Source: Bacillota bacterium
GTDB lineage: Bacteria; Bacillota; Clostridia; Christensenellales; Aristaeellaceae
NCBI GenBank assembly: GCA_023415715.1
Contig: JAEZJP010000015.1
Location: 1 to 64,000, forward strand
Length of the DNA: 64,000 nucleotides
Reading direction: 5' to 3'
The position numbers and the translations under genes were made by a program. This document shows positions 1 through 8,208 of this stretch, in pieces. The notes below the pieces were generated by a model. That model had not been told where the DNA came from, did not search any database, and saw only the letters and a list, made by a program, of their open reading frames with translations. Within the stretch, counting starts at the first letter, position 1, and each line of letters starts with the position of its first letter.

Positions 1-302
1 GGACGCAGATCAAGGCGGATGTAACGGGCAAGCGGATCGAGGTACCATTAAGCGATACGGCAACAACGCTGGGGGCGGCTATTCTGGCCGGTGTCGGGAC
101 GGGTGTGTACGGCGGTTTCAGGGAAGCGGTGGAAAAGACCATTGCGGTCCGGCGCACCCATGAACCCAACGCGGCCTTGCAGGATGTATATGAGGAAGGT
201 TACAAAAAGTACCGGGCTTTGTATGAACGCCTGGAGCCTATGATGCAAACATGCTGGAAGGAAGGTGGCATCCATGAAAGCTGCGGTGCTGTACAGCAAT
301 GA
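1..302 (+). CDS. FGGY-family carbohydrate kinase, C-terminal fragment (xylulokinase-like)
   Basis: The 5' end lies outside the window; the reading frame runs from base 3 to a TGA at 300-302. The visible 99 residues start TQIKADVTGKRIEVP and continue with a DTATTLGAAILAG segment, the typical end of the second actin-like ATPase domain of FGGY kinases such as xylulokinase. Family members phosphorylate a ketopentose or related sugar with ATP in the cytoplasm. The stop lies 26 bases inside the next gene, so the two are translationally linked. Xylulose is the best guess because a polyol dehydrogenase and an aldose-reductase-like enzyme follow, but the substrate-binding half is missing, so the exact sugar is unknown. 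Confidence 0.85.
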   Translation, partial: TQIKADVTGKRIEVPLSDTATTLGAAILAGVGTGVYGGFREAVEKTIAVRRTHEPNAALQDVYEEGYKKYRALYERLEPMMQTCWKEGGIHESCGAVQQ

Positions 303-1320
303 GGATATCCGCTATGACGAATGGGAAACGCCGGAGGTCAAGCCGGGCACGGTGAAGGTAAAGGTGCGTGCAACAGGCATTTGCGGAAGCGACGTTCCGC
401 GCGTTCTTCATCACGGGGCACATTTTTATCCTGTGGTGCTGGGGCATGAGTTCAGCGGCGACGTGGTGGAAGTGGGAGAAGGCGTAACAGGGCTTAACAT
501 AGGCGACACGGTGAGCGGAGCGCCGCTTGTCCCATGTATGAAATGCGGCGACTGCCAGCAGGGGAATTACGCGCTGTGCAAGCATTACAGCTTCATCGGC
601 AGCCGCCAGCAGGGCAGCTTTGCCGAGTATGTGGTGATGCCGGCTGGGAACGCGGTGAAGTACGATCCTTCCATCCCGTATGAACAGGCCGCCATGTTCG
701 AGCCTTCCACCGTTGCGGTCCATGGCCTTTTGCTATCGGATTACAGGGGCGGTGAGACCGTGGCGATCTTGGGCTGCGGCACCATCGGCATTTTTACCCT
801 GCAGTGGGCGAAGATCTTCGGGGCAAAGAAGATTGTGGCTTTTGATATCGACGACGGGCGGCTTGCGCTGGCCAAGCGCATGGGTGCGGATGATGTGATC
901 AATACGCTCAAGAGCGACTTTATGGAATACGCCAATGAACTTACGGGCAAGCAGGGATATCAAAATGTATTTGAAACTGCCGGAAACCCCGTGACGATGC
1001 GCATGGCCTTTGACCTGGCTGCCAACAAAGCCCGCGTTTGCTTTATCGGCACGCCTCACACGGATTTGACCTTTACGCCGAAACTTTGGGAAAACATGAA
1101 CCGCAAGGAGTTCCATTTGACCGGCAGCTGGATGAGCTACTCCGCGCCGTTCCCCGGGCGCGAGTGGGATCTGACCGCCCATTATTTTAAGACGGGCGAA
1201 CTGAAATTCGACCCTGATTTTATTTATAAAAAATATCCGCTGAGCCGTGTTGCCGAGGCATTCGCCTTGTATAAGGATCCTTCCCAGGTGCATGGCAAAA
1301 TCATGCTGACAAACACTTGA
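274..1320 (+). CDS. Zinc-dependent medium-chain polyol dehydrogenase (galactitol-1-phosphate 5-dehydrogenase / sorbitol dehydrogenase type)
   Basis: This cytoplasmic NAD(P)-dependent enzyme is predicted to interconvert a polyol (or polyol phosphate) and a ketose. Catalytic zinc ligands are visible as C37 (GICGSD), H58-E59 (GHE) and E143 (FEPS); structural zinc cysteines are C88, C91, C94 and C102. The nucleotide fold is marked by GCGTIG at 167-172. At 348 residues it has the normal family length. I chose ATG 274 over GTG 265 because a GGAAGGAAGG stretch lies about 8 bases upstream of 274. It overlaps the kinase fragment. Next to a kinase and an aldo-keto reductase it could oxidise the pentitol made by the reductase; GatD-like action on a phosphorylated hexitol is the alternative. 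Confidence 0.88.
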   Translation: MKAAVLYSNEDIRYDEWETPEVKPGTVKVKVRATGICGSDVPRVLHHGAHFYPVVLGHEFSGDVVEVGEGVTGLNIGDTVSGAPLVPCMKCGDCQQGNYALCKHYSFIGSRQQGSFAEYVVMPAGNAVKYDPSIPYEQAAMFEPSTVAVHGLLLSDYRGGETVAILGCGTIGIFTLQWAKIFGAKKIVAFDIDDGRLALAKRMGADDVINTLKSDFMEYANELTGKQGYQNVFETAGNPVTMRMAFDLAANKARVCFIGTPHTDLTFTPKLWENMNRKEFHLTGSWMSYSAPFPGREWDLTAHYFKTGELKFDPDFIYKKYPLSRVAEAFALYKDPSQVHGKIMLTNT

Positions 1321-1442
1321 GGTCATGAACATGATCCTTGCAGTCACGCTCCATACATCCATCGATATATTCTATATGCTGGACCGCTTTGAACCTAATC
1401 ATATGGTTATATAAAAAATTGATTTATAAAGGAAGGATCATC

Positions 1443-2456
1443 ATGGCTGAATTCATCAATCCTAACCTGGTACCCAAGCGCAAGCTCGCGACAGGCGAAA
1501 TGATTCCATGTATTGGTATGGGCACGTTCGGCAGTGACCGTTTTACGCCCGAACAGGTATCCACCGCGGTGGGCGGAGCCATCCGCTGCGGTTACCGCAT
1601 GTTTGACTGCGCTGCTATCTATGGCAATGAAGACCTGATCGGCAAAGTCTTTGCCAAGGCATTTGAAGAGGGTGCGGTCAAGCGGGAGGAGCTCTTTATC
1701 ACATCCAAGGTATGGAACGATATGCACGGCAGGGGCAATGTGCTGCTTTCGTTGGCCAAAACGCTACGCGATCTTCAGTTGGATTATATCGACGCGTTTT
1801 TTGTCCACTGGCCCTTTCCCAACTATCATGCGCCCTTTTGCGACGGCGACAGCCGCAACCCCGACAGCAAGCCTTTCTCCGTGGATGAATTCATGTCCAC
1901 CTGGCGCCAGATGGAGCGTTTATACGATATGGGACTTGCCCGCAACCTGGGCATGAGCAATATGACCATTCCAAAGCTTGCGGCCGTTCTGCCCCTTTGC
2001 CGTGTGAAGCCTACGGTGATCGAAATGGAATTGCACCCCTGCTTCCAGCAGCCGGAACTGTATGATTATGCCATCCATCAGGGCATCCAGCCCGTCGGCT
2101 TCTGCCCCATCGGCAGTCCTACGCGCCCCGACCGCGATACCACCCCTGATGACATCGCAGATATACAAGTGCCGGAGCTTGTGGAAATCGCGAAAAAGCA
2201 TGGTGTTCATCCCGCCGTTATCTGCTTGAAGTGGGCTGTTCAGCGCGGGCAGATTCCCATTCCATTCTCCGTACATGAAAGAGAATATGTCTCGAATCTG
2301 AAATGCACCACCGAAGATCCGCTGACTGAGGAAGAGATGGCTGTGCTCAAGGCCATCGACAAAAATTGCCGTCTGATCAAAGGCCAGGTTTTCCTCTGGG
2401 AAGGCGCCAATGATTGGCACGACCTGTGGGACGAAGACGGAACCATCACGAAATGA
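1443..2456 (+). CDS. Aldo-keto reductase (aldose reductase-like)
   Basis: A 337-residue soluble (alpha/beta)8 reductase that should reduce an aldehyde or aldose with NAD(P)H. The catalytic tetrad is present: D55 and Y60 (FDCAAIYGNE), K89 (TSKVW) and H122 (VHWP). The nucleotide-loop motif normally read as IPKS is here IPFS, so the lysine that contacts the NADPH 2'-phosphate in xylose reductases is a phenylalanine; NADH preference is an inference from that. ATG 1443 follows AAGGAAGG by a few bases; an upstream in-frame extension has no ribosome site. With the polyol dehydrogenase and kinase upstream and the mutarotase downstream it fits an aldose to alditol step. Confidence 0.88.
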   Translation: MAEFINPNLVPKRKLATGEMIPCIGMGTFGSDRFTPEQVSTAVGGAIRCGYRMFDCAAIYGNEDLIGKVFAKAFEEGAVKREELFITSKVWNDMHGRGNVLLSLAKTLRDLQLDYIDAFFVHWPFPNYHAPFCDGDSRNPDSKPFSVDEFMSTWRQMERLYDMGLARNLGMSNMTIPKLAAVLPLCRVKPTVIEMELHPCFQQPELYDYAIHQGIQPVGFCPIGSPTRPDRDTTPDDIADIQVPELVEIAKKHGVHPAVICLKWAVQRGQIPIPFSVHEREYVSNLKCTTEDPLTEEEMAVLKAIDKNCRLIKGQVFLWEGANDWHDLWDEDGTITK

Positions 2457-2465
2457 GGTGATCGT

Positions 2466-2894
2466 ATGCTCAAGGGAATACCGCCCATTATGTCACCGGA
2501 ATTGATGAAGATTCTGCTGGAGATGGGGCATGGCGATGAACTTTTGATCTGTGACGGCAACTATCCCAAGTTTGGCTGCCCGGAGCGCTGCGTGCGCATG
2601 GATGGACATAACATACCGGAGATTCTGGACGCCGTGCTTCGCTTTTTGCCGCTGGATGTGTATGCGGAACACCCGGTTACCTTCATGGCCGTATTGCCGG
2701 GCGACCCTTACAAGCCGGAAATTTGGCCGGTGTACAAGGAAATCGGGGCAAAATACGAGAAGGACGGACTCAGGGAGCAGACCATCAACAAATATGATTT
2801 TTATGAACAGGGGAAAAAGTGCTATGCCTGTATTGCTACAGGTGAAGCCGCTCTTTATGCCAACGTCATCCTAAGAAAGGGCGTTGTGAAATAA
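2466..2894 (+). CDS. fucU: RbsD/FucU-family sugar mutarotase (L-fucose mutarotase type)
   Basis: At 142 residues this matches FucU, which speeds interconversion of sugar anomers in the cytoplasm. The N-terminal PPIMSPELMKILLEMGHGDE block with H22 and D30 is the family signature, and the C-terminal YACIATGEAALYANVILRKG is the usual end. It begins 9 bases after the aldo-keto reductase, preceded by GAGGTGATCG, so both are one transcript. In this setting it would hand the open or correct anomer of an imported sugar to the reductase or to an isomerase. L-fucose is plausible because a GH29 fucosidase lies in the window, but pentoses are also accepted by relatives. Confidence 0.9.
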   Translation: MLKGIPPIMSPELMKILLEMGHGDELLICDGNYPKFGCPERCVRMDGHNIPEILDAVLRFLPLDVYAEHPVTFMAVLPGDPYKPEIWPVYKEIGAKYEKDGLREQTINKYDFYEQGKKCYACIATGEAALYANVILRKGVVK

Positions 2895-2951
2895 TTGGCT
2901 CAGGGCACTCCTTCCTATATGAAGGAGAAGACGCCGCATATCGATCCTTTT

Positions 2952-2998
2952 ACCTTCCGGACCGGAGTGGAAGCACAGGCCCGGAAGGTTCTTTTATT
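2952..2998 (+). terminator. Rho-independent terminator after fucU
   Basis: ACCTTCCGG (2952-2960) pairs with CCGGAAGGT (2981-2989), followed by TCTTTTATT. A smaller hairpin, CTCCTTC/GAAGGAG (2908-2927), sits just upstream. It separates the catabolic genes from the importer operon. Confidence 0.7.
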
Positions 2999-3105
2999 AC
3001 CCGCCTATAAGCGTTATTTGAATCAGCAACATCACCCAGCCTTTGTTTCAGCTGCGCAGCGGGCTTGCATTTTCAGCCATAAAACAACTTCCCAAACCTG
3101 ATAAA

Positions 3106-3117
3106 GCGAAACGATTC
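3106..3117. promoter_or_regulatory. LacI-type operator-like site 1
   Basis: GCGAAACGATTC, a CG-centred near-palindrome resembling the sites at 3233 and 3301. It lies about 75 bases upstream of the -35 box. Confidence 0.4.
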
Positions 3118-3192
3118 ATAATACATGCAACATTGCTTATCTCTGGAAGATTGTGAAATATTTGCTTTTAACAGCATTTTGAACAAAATGAC

Positions 3193-3221
3193 TTGACAAT
3201 ATTCGTTCCATAAGGTATTGT
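3193..3221 (+). promoter_or_regulatory. Promoter of the CUT2 importer operon
   Basis: TTGACA (3193-3198), 17-base spacer, TATTGT (3216-3221). The -35 box is perfect. Two palindromic operators lie downstream over the start region, as expected for repression. Confidence 0.65.
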
Positions 3222-3232
3222 ATATGCAGAGA

Positions 3233-3243
3233 GAAACGTTACG
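3233..3243. promoter_or_regulatory. LacI-type operator-like site 2
   Basis: GAAACGTTACG just downstream of the -10 box. The same 11-mer occurs at 26349-26359 before the alpha-galactosidase gene. Confidence 0.55.
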
Positions 3244-3300
3244 CTTTTTTGTGTAGGAACTTTAAACTTTAAGAAGCACTGGAAAACAGGTTCCTAAATA

Positions 3301-3312
3301 CGCAACGTTTCG
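3301..3312. promoter_or_regulatory. LacI-type operator-like site 3
   Basis: CGCAACGTTTCG, centred 69 bases after site 2. It is the exact reverse complement of the 12-mer at 44376-44387. Confidence 0.55.
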
Positions 3313-3377
3313 ACATCGGGACACAGGGTCATATGGAAACATTTTCATCATCCTTGGTTTGGGAGGAAGGCAAGTTT

Positions 3378-4877
3378 GTGGGTGAAATTATTCTGACCAT
3401 GCAGGGGATTGATAAAACCTTTCCAGGCGTACATGCGCTGGATAACGTCCAACTGGAGGTACGCAAGGGAGAGGTACATGCGCTGATGGGTGAAAACGGC
3501 GCGGGAAAGTCGACGCTTATGAAGGTGCTGACCGGCATTTATACAAAAGACTCCGGTACTATAACCTATGAGGGGAGGGAGGTTTATTTCTCCAACCCCC
3601 GTGAGGCCCAGAATGCCGGCATCGTGATTGTCCATCAGGAATTGAACATGATGGGGCATCTGACCGTTGCGCAAAACATCTTTATCGGCCGTGAGTTCAA
3701 AAAGGGCTGGCTGATCGACGATTCGCGCATGAATGCCGAGGCCAGGAAGCTTTTCGACCAGCTCAACATCGACATCGACCCGAGTGAAACCATGAGCAAT
3801 CTCACTGTCGGCAAGCAGCAGATGTGCGAAATTGCAAAGGCCATTTCCCACGAGGCGAAGGTCATCATCTTTGACGAGCCCAGCGCAGCGCTTACAGATG
3901 CGGAATGTGACCAGCTTTTCAAAATCATCCGGGACCTTCGGGACAGGCAGTACGGCATCGTTTACATCTCCCACCGGATGGACGAAATCAAGCGCATTAC
4001 GGACCGCGTAACCGTGATGCGTGACGGTCAGTATGTCGGAACGCTTATTACTGAGACATGCACCAAGGATGATATCGTCAGTATGATGGTGGGCCGCGTG
4101 ATCTTTGATGAACCCAAGGACAAAAGCCGTGTCTTAGGTGACGCTCCTGTGGTGCTGAAGGTGGAGCACTTGAATGCGGGGCGTATGGTCCGGGATGTGG
4201 GCTTTGAGCTGCGCAAGGGTGAGATACTCGGCTTTTCGGGCCTGATGGGGTCGGGCCGCACCGAAACGGCCCGGGCGCTGTTTGGGGCCGATCAAAGAGA
4301 GAGCGGCGACATTTATGTTGAGGGGAAAAAGGTCGACATCCAATCGCCCCAGGATGCCGTCAGGGAAGGAATCGGATATCTCTCCGAGGATAGAAAGCGT
4401 TTTGGCATTGTATTGCAAAAGAGCATAACGGAAAATTCCACTCTTGCCTCATTGAAAGACTATGTATCCAAAGCATTCATCAATTCTGCCGCCGAGCGTG
4501 AAGTAGCCCAAAAATATGTCGATACCCTGAAAACCAAGACCCCAGGCGTTGAACAGTTGGTAATGAATCTTTCCGGCGGCAACCAACAGAAGGTCGTTAT
4601 TGCCAAATGGCTGATCAGCAACAGCAGAATTTTGATTTTTGATGAGCCCACCCGCGGCATCGATGTTGGCGCCAAGCAGGAAATTTATGAGCTGATGAAC
4701 CGCTTGGTAAAGGAGGGTAAATCCATTATCATGATCTCCTCCGAAATGCCTGAGATCCTGCGTATGAGCGACCGCATCATCGTCATGTGCGAAGGTAAAA
4801 AAACCGCTGAAATGGATATTGGCGATGCTACGCAAGAAAAGATCATGACCGCGGCGACCCGCGAAATCAAGTCCTGA
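3378..4877 (+). CDS. CUT2 sugar ABC transporter, duplicated ATP-binding protein (RbsA/XylG/MglA type)
   Basis: A 499-residue protein with two fused ABC domains that powers monosaccharide import at the inner face of the membrane. The first Walker A is GENGAGKST (38-46) with signature NLTVGKQQM; the second half has the usual degenerate Walker A (GLMGSGRTE), an intact LSGGNQQK signature and the Walker B IFDEPTRGIDVG. I chose GTG 3378 because GGGAGGAAGG sits 7 bases before it and the protein then starts like its relatives; ATG 3333 would add 15 residues without a ribosome site. It heads a four-gene importer operon under the 3193 promoter. Substrate (ribose, xylose, arabinose, fucose or apiose) cannot be read from the ATPase. 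Confidence 0.95.
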   Translation: MGEIILTMQGIDKTFPGVHALDNVQLEVRKGEVHALMGENGAGKSTLMKVLTGIYTKDSGTITYEGREVYFSNPREAQNAGIVIVHQELNMMGHLTVAQNIFIGREFKKGWLIDDSRMNAEARKLFDQLNIDIDPSETMSNLTVGKQQMCEIAKAISHEAKVIIFDEPSAALTDAECDQLFKIIRDLRDRQYGIVYISHRMDEIKRITDRVTVMRDGQYVGTLITETCTKDDIVSMMVGRVIFDEPKDKSRVLGDAPVVLKVEHLNAGRMVRDVGFELRKGEILGFSGLMGSGRTETARALFGADQRESGDIYVEGKKVDIQSPQDAVREGIGYLSEDRKRFGIVLQKSITENSTLASLKDYVSKAFINSAAEREVAQKYVDTLKTKTPGVEQLVMNLSGGNQQKVVIAKWLISNSRILIFDEPTRGIDVGAKQEIYELMNRLVKEGKSIIMISSEMPEILRMSDRIIVMCEGKKTAEMDIGDATQEKIMTAATREIKS

Positions 4878-4891
4878 GGGAGGATTGCCGG

Positions 4892-5893
4892 ATGGGAAAA
4901 GCCCTTGCAAGGTTTAAGTCGTTCCCTCTCGTACGGGCAATCGGCTTCAACCGTGTTTTATTGATCGGAATCATACTTCTAATGTACGGCCTGTTTACAG
5001 TGCTTACTCCCATGCTTCGTGACGGCGCTTCCTTCGTAAGCTATAACCGCATCATGAGCGCCTTCAATTACGCCTACTTTATCGGATTCCTGGGATTGGG
5101 CGTAACATTTGTCATCGCAACAGGCGGCATCGACTTTTCCATCGGCCCTGTCATGTTCTGTTCCGCGCTGATCTCCGGCTACTGCCTGACGAAGTTCAAT
5201 ATGCCTGTTTGGCTCTGTCTCCTGATCAGTCTTGCGGTAGGCACGGTCTTTGGCTGCATAGGCGGTTATTTTGTGGCGTACCGGCACCTGCCCTCTTTTA
5301 TCACATCCATGGCGCTGATGCAGGTGGCCAAAGGCGTAGGTTCTATTTTTACAAAAACGCAGTCCGTTACCTGGCCGGCAGCAGGAACAGAGGCTTCCTG
5401 GTACCGATACCTTGTCAAATGGAACCAAATACCCACGGGCCTTTTTATCCTCTGCGCAACGGCCGTTTTGTGCGCGTTGGTTCTGTACAAAACCTCTGCG
5501 GGCCGGTACATGCTTTGCCTTGGCAGCAATAAGGAAGCGGTCCGTCTTTCAGGCGTAGACACCCGCAAGTGGGAAATGCTGGCCTATGTCATTTGCGGGA
5601 CGCTGGCCGGCATGGCAGCCGTCTTTTATGTGGGAGCATACACAACCGTGCAGCCGGGGCTGGGTGATACGTTCAACAACGAAGCGATTGCCGCATGTGT
5701 CATGGGGGGGACCTCGATGGCTGGGGGAGCGGCATCCATACTGGGCACCCTTATCGGCGCGATCACTGTAGCCCTGATGCAGGAAGGCATTCTGGCAATG
5801 GGCTTCACCATTTCTTATCAATACGTTCTTACCTGCCTGATCGTGCTTGGTGCCGTGACCGCTGACATCATGAGCCGCAGGCGGAAGAATTGA
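4892..5893 (+). CDS. CUT2 sugar ABC transporter permease 1 (RbsC family)
   Basis: A 333-residue, very hydrophobic protein with about eight to ten membrane segments. The family blocks LGLGVTFVIATGGIDFSIG (near 65-90), GSNKEAVRLSGV and the GGTSMAGGAASILGTLIGA loop are all present. It forms half of the membrane channel for the importer. It starts 14 bases after the ATPase gene, preceded by GAGGGAGG. Two different RbsC paralogues in a row suggest a heterodimeric channel rather than the RbsC homodimer. Confidence 0.93.
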   Translation: MGKALARFKSFPLVRAIGFNRVLLIGIILLMYGLFTVLTPMLRDGASFVSYNRIMSAFNYAYFIGFLGLGVTFVIATGGIDFSIGPVMFCSALISGYCLTKFNMPVWLCLLISLAVGTVFGCIGGYFVAYRHLPSFITSMALMQVAKGVGSIFTKTQSVTWPAAGTEASWYRYLVKWNQIPTGLFILCATAVLCALVLYKTSAGRYMLCLGSNKEAVRLSGVDTRKWEMLAYVICGTLAGMAAVFYVGAYTTVQPGLGDTFNNEAIAACVMGGTSMAGGAASILGTLIGAITVALMQEGILAMGFTISYQYVLTCLIVLGAVTADIMSRRRKN

Positions 5894-5926
5894 CCGGTGA
5901 ATTTATTGGGGAATGGGGGAAGACCT

Positions 5927-6901
5927 ATGGAAAACCGTTTGTTTCGTCCGCTCGTCAAGACCATCGGGGTCCAGCGGCTTGTAATTATCGGCGTCCTACT
6001 GATTTTATTCGCTTTCTTCTGTATCGCCAGTGAATCCTTCCGCCGGTATACGACCATTATCACCATGTGCAGTTATATGTATTACATCATGCTCATGGCC
6101 ATCGGCGTTACCTTTCCGCTGTTAACGGGCGGCGTAGACCTCTCCATTGGCACGGGCATCATCTGCTATTCCATAGTGGGAAGCTTTCTTATCAGGCAGG
6201 GCGGCATGCCCATAGGCGTAGGGATGCTGGTAACGGTGGCCATGGGCGTGGCGGTTGGCTTTATCAACGGCATCATTGTGGCAAGGCTTGATTTGCCGCC
6301 TTTTATCACAACACTTTGCACCATGATGGCTGTGCGCGGCCTGGGCTCCATTTTGACCGGCGGCATGAGCGGCGTATGGCCCATGGCCGGGCAGGAGGGC
6401 AGCTGGTTCCGGGATATCTTCAAGTTTTCGTTTAACGGTACGATCTACCCCATGGGCTTACTGCTGATCTTTGTACTGGTGGCCATCATGTCCCTCATCC
6501 TGAACCACTCAAGGACCGGCAGATACATTCTGGCTATCGGCAGCAACAAGGAGGCGCTGAAGCTCTCCGGTGTCAATGTAGTCCGCTGGCATGTGATGGC
6601 CTATGTGATCTCCGGCTTCTTTGCCGGCCTGGCAGCTATCGCCTATGCCGGAACGTTCAGCAATATCACGCCTGGAACGGGCGCCGGGCTTGAATTGGAT
6701 GCCATCGGCGGCGCGATCATCGGCGGCACAGCCATGCGGGGCGGCTCCGGCTCTATTGTCGGTACGTTCCTTGGCGTATGCCTCATCTCCCTGCTCAAGA
6801 CCGGCCTCCCCTACATAGGCCTGCAGGCCAACTGGCAGCAGATTATCACCGGGGCAATCCTTATAGCGGCCGTAACAATCGATATGGCACGGCACCGGTA
6901 A
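5927..6901 (+). CDS. CUT2 sugar ABC transporter permease 2 (RbsC family)
   Basis: A 324-residue permease homologous to its upstream neighbour, with the matching GVTFPLLTGGVDLSIGTG and GSNKEALKLSGV blocks and the GGTAMRGGSGSIVGTFLG loop. ATG 5927 follows GGGGGAAG closely; GTG 5897 would add a polar stretch with no ribosome site. It should pair with permease 1 to form the transmembrane pore for a monosaccharide. The two share family motifs but differ over most of their length, so this is an old duplication. Confidence 0.93.
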   Translation: MENRLFRPLVKTIGVQRLVIIGVLLILFAFFCIASESFRRYTTIITMCSYMYYIMLMAIGVTFPLLTGGVDLSIGTGIICYSIVGSFLIRQGGMPIGVGMLVTVAMGVAVGFINGIIVARLDLPPFITTLCTMMAVRGLGSILTGGMSGVWPMAGQEGSWFRDIFKFSFNGTIYPMGLLLIFVLVAIMSLILNHSRTGRYILAIGSNKEALKLSGVNVVRWHVMAYVISGFFAGLAAIAYAGTFSNITPGTGAGLELDAIGGAIIGGTAMRGGSGSIVGTFLGVCLISLLKTGLPYIGLQANWQQIITGAILIAAVTIDMARHR

Positions 6902-6969
6902 AATGGTTTCCAAAGGATATGTGCACCGGCAGGTGAACACATAGAACATTATTTAAGGAGGTAACCATC

Positions 6970-8058
6970 ATGAAAAAGGCGCTGTCTCTACTTTTGACCC
7001 TGGTAATGCTTGTCGGCCTGTGCTCTGCTGCATTGGCGGAGAACAAAACCTACTCCTTCGAGATCGTTTCCAAGGGCTTCCAATCTACTTACTGGCAGGC
7101 AGTCTATAAGGGGTCCACCAACGAAGCTGCCAAAATCAATCAGGAAGCCGGTTACGAGAAGGTTAAGTTCAACATGGTCGGCCCCGACTCCGAGTCCGAC
7201 ATCGCCGTGCAGGTAAACATGTTCGAATCCGCGCTCAACGCCAAGCCTGCCGCCATCGGCCTGGCCGCATTGGACGTCAATGCCCTGAATGCCAACATTG
7301 CCGCCGCCAAGGAAGCCGGCATCCCCATCATCGGCTTTGACTCCGGCGTACCCAACGCTCCGGAAGGCGCTGTGCTTGCCAATGCTTCTACCGACAACTA
7401 TGCCGCCGGCAAACTGGCCGCCGACAACCTCTATGCCAAGGTCAAGGCCCGCATCGCGGCCGCTGCCGGCGCTGTGCGTATTGGCGAAATCAACCAGGAT
7501 GCCACCTCCGAATCCATTACCAACCGCGGTGTGGGCTTCCTGGACAGAATGCTGGAACTGTGCGCAGCCGATGGCTACAAAGTGGCTGTGATCGGCAACG
7601 ATAAGTATGTGGGCGACAGCAAGGGCGATAAGGTTGCGGAAGCCGACGCCAAGGTCATCATCGAAGTCCGCGTTCCCGCCCAGACCACAACCGAATTGTG
7701 CGCCACCGAAGCCGGCGTTGTTCTGAACGAAAAAGACACCATCGCCGTGTTCGCCTCCAACCAGGTTGCCGCCGAAGGCCTCATCACCGCCAACGAAATG
7801 CTGAATGTGTGCGGCTCTACCGATGACAAGATCATCGCTGTGGGCTTCGACTCCGGCACGGTCATCAAGGCTGCCGTTTCCTCCGGTGTGATGTATGGCG
7901 CTGTGACCCAGGCACCCGTCGCCATCGGCGAAAAGCTGATCGACCTGCTGCTTGCCGCCGCCGAAGGCCAGCCCGTTCAGGATACGGATACCGGCTGCCA
8001 GTTCTACACCTCTGAGAACATTGCCAGCGAAGAGATCGCTCAGAACCTGTATGACTGA
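6970..8058 (+). CDS. CUT2 periplasmic-type sugar-binding protein (RbsB family)
   Basis: A 362-residue extracytoplasmic receptor that captures the sugar for the two permeases upstream. It has a hydrophobic signal peptide ending in AALA before ENKTYSF, so signal peptidase I cleavage is expected; the cysteine at 18 is in GLCSA and does not make a lipobox. Receptor motifs include SKGFQSTYWQAV, IIGFDSGVP and the hinge-region VGFDSGT. A strong TAAGGAGGTAACC ribosome site precedes ATG 6970, and codon choice is markedly biased, as expected for an abundant receptor. A stem-loop follows the stop. Confidence 0.93.
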   Translation: MKKALSLLLTLVMLVGLCSAALAENKTYSFEIVSKGFQSTYWQAVYKGSTNEAAKINQEAGYEKVKFNMVGPDSESDIAVQVNMFESALNAKPAAIGLAALDVNALNANIAAAKEAGIPIIGFDSGVPNAPEGAVLANASTDNYAAGKLAADNLYAKVKARIAAAAGAVRIGEINQDATSESITNRGVGFLDRMLELCAADGYKVAVIGNDKYVGDSKGDKVAEADAKVIIEVRVPAQTTTELCATEAGVVLNEKDTIAVFASNQVAAEGLITANEMLNVCGSTDDKIIAVGFDSGTVIKAAVSSGVMYGAVTQAPVAIGEKLIDLLLAAAEGQPVQDTDTGCQFYTSENIASEEIAQNLYD

Positions 8059-8077
8059 TATAAGGTGAAATAGCATC

Positions 8078-8117
8078 AAAAGCGGCTGTGTGCCCCATAG
8101 GGGAGCATAGCCGCTTT
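8078..8117 (+). terminator. Stem-loop after the CUT2 binding protein
   Basis: AAAGCGGCTGTG pairs with CATAGCCGCTTT (one G-U), with a further CCCC/GGGG inner stem. The following TCCTTTAA is a poor T-run, so it may stabilise the message as much as terminate it. Confidence 0.6.
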
Positions 8118-8208
8118 CCTTTAAGCATTTGACGGTGATGAAAACGCAGTATCACGGCGCTTAGGTTTCAACCTGCATCACATTATTTGAATGAGGTAGA
8201 TGGAAGCC

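Larger units (their letters stand above)
2895..3377. other. Intergenic control region between fucU and the CUT2 importer
   Basis: No convincing gene. It holds the fucU terminator, one good sigma-A-like promoter and three LacI-type palindromes centred near 3112, 3237 and 3306, listed separately. The stretch is AT-rich compared with the genes around it. Confidence 0.7.

Noticed and set aside
238..1362. Long minus-strand reading frames opposite the polyol dehydrogenase
   Set aside because: They mirror a well-supported gene with intact zinc and nucleotide motifs, have no ribosome sites and encode low-complexity, His-rich sequence.
6988..8079. A 363-codon minus-strand frame fully opposite the CUT2 binding protein
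   Set aside because: It is a by-product of GC-rich biased codon use in the receptor gene; no start site and a glycine/histidine/aspartate-rich product.
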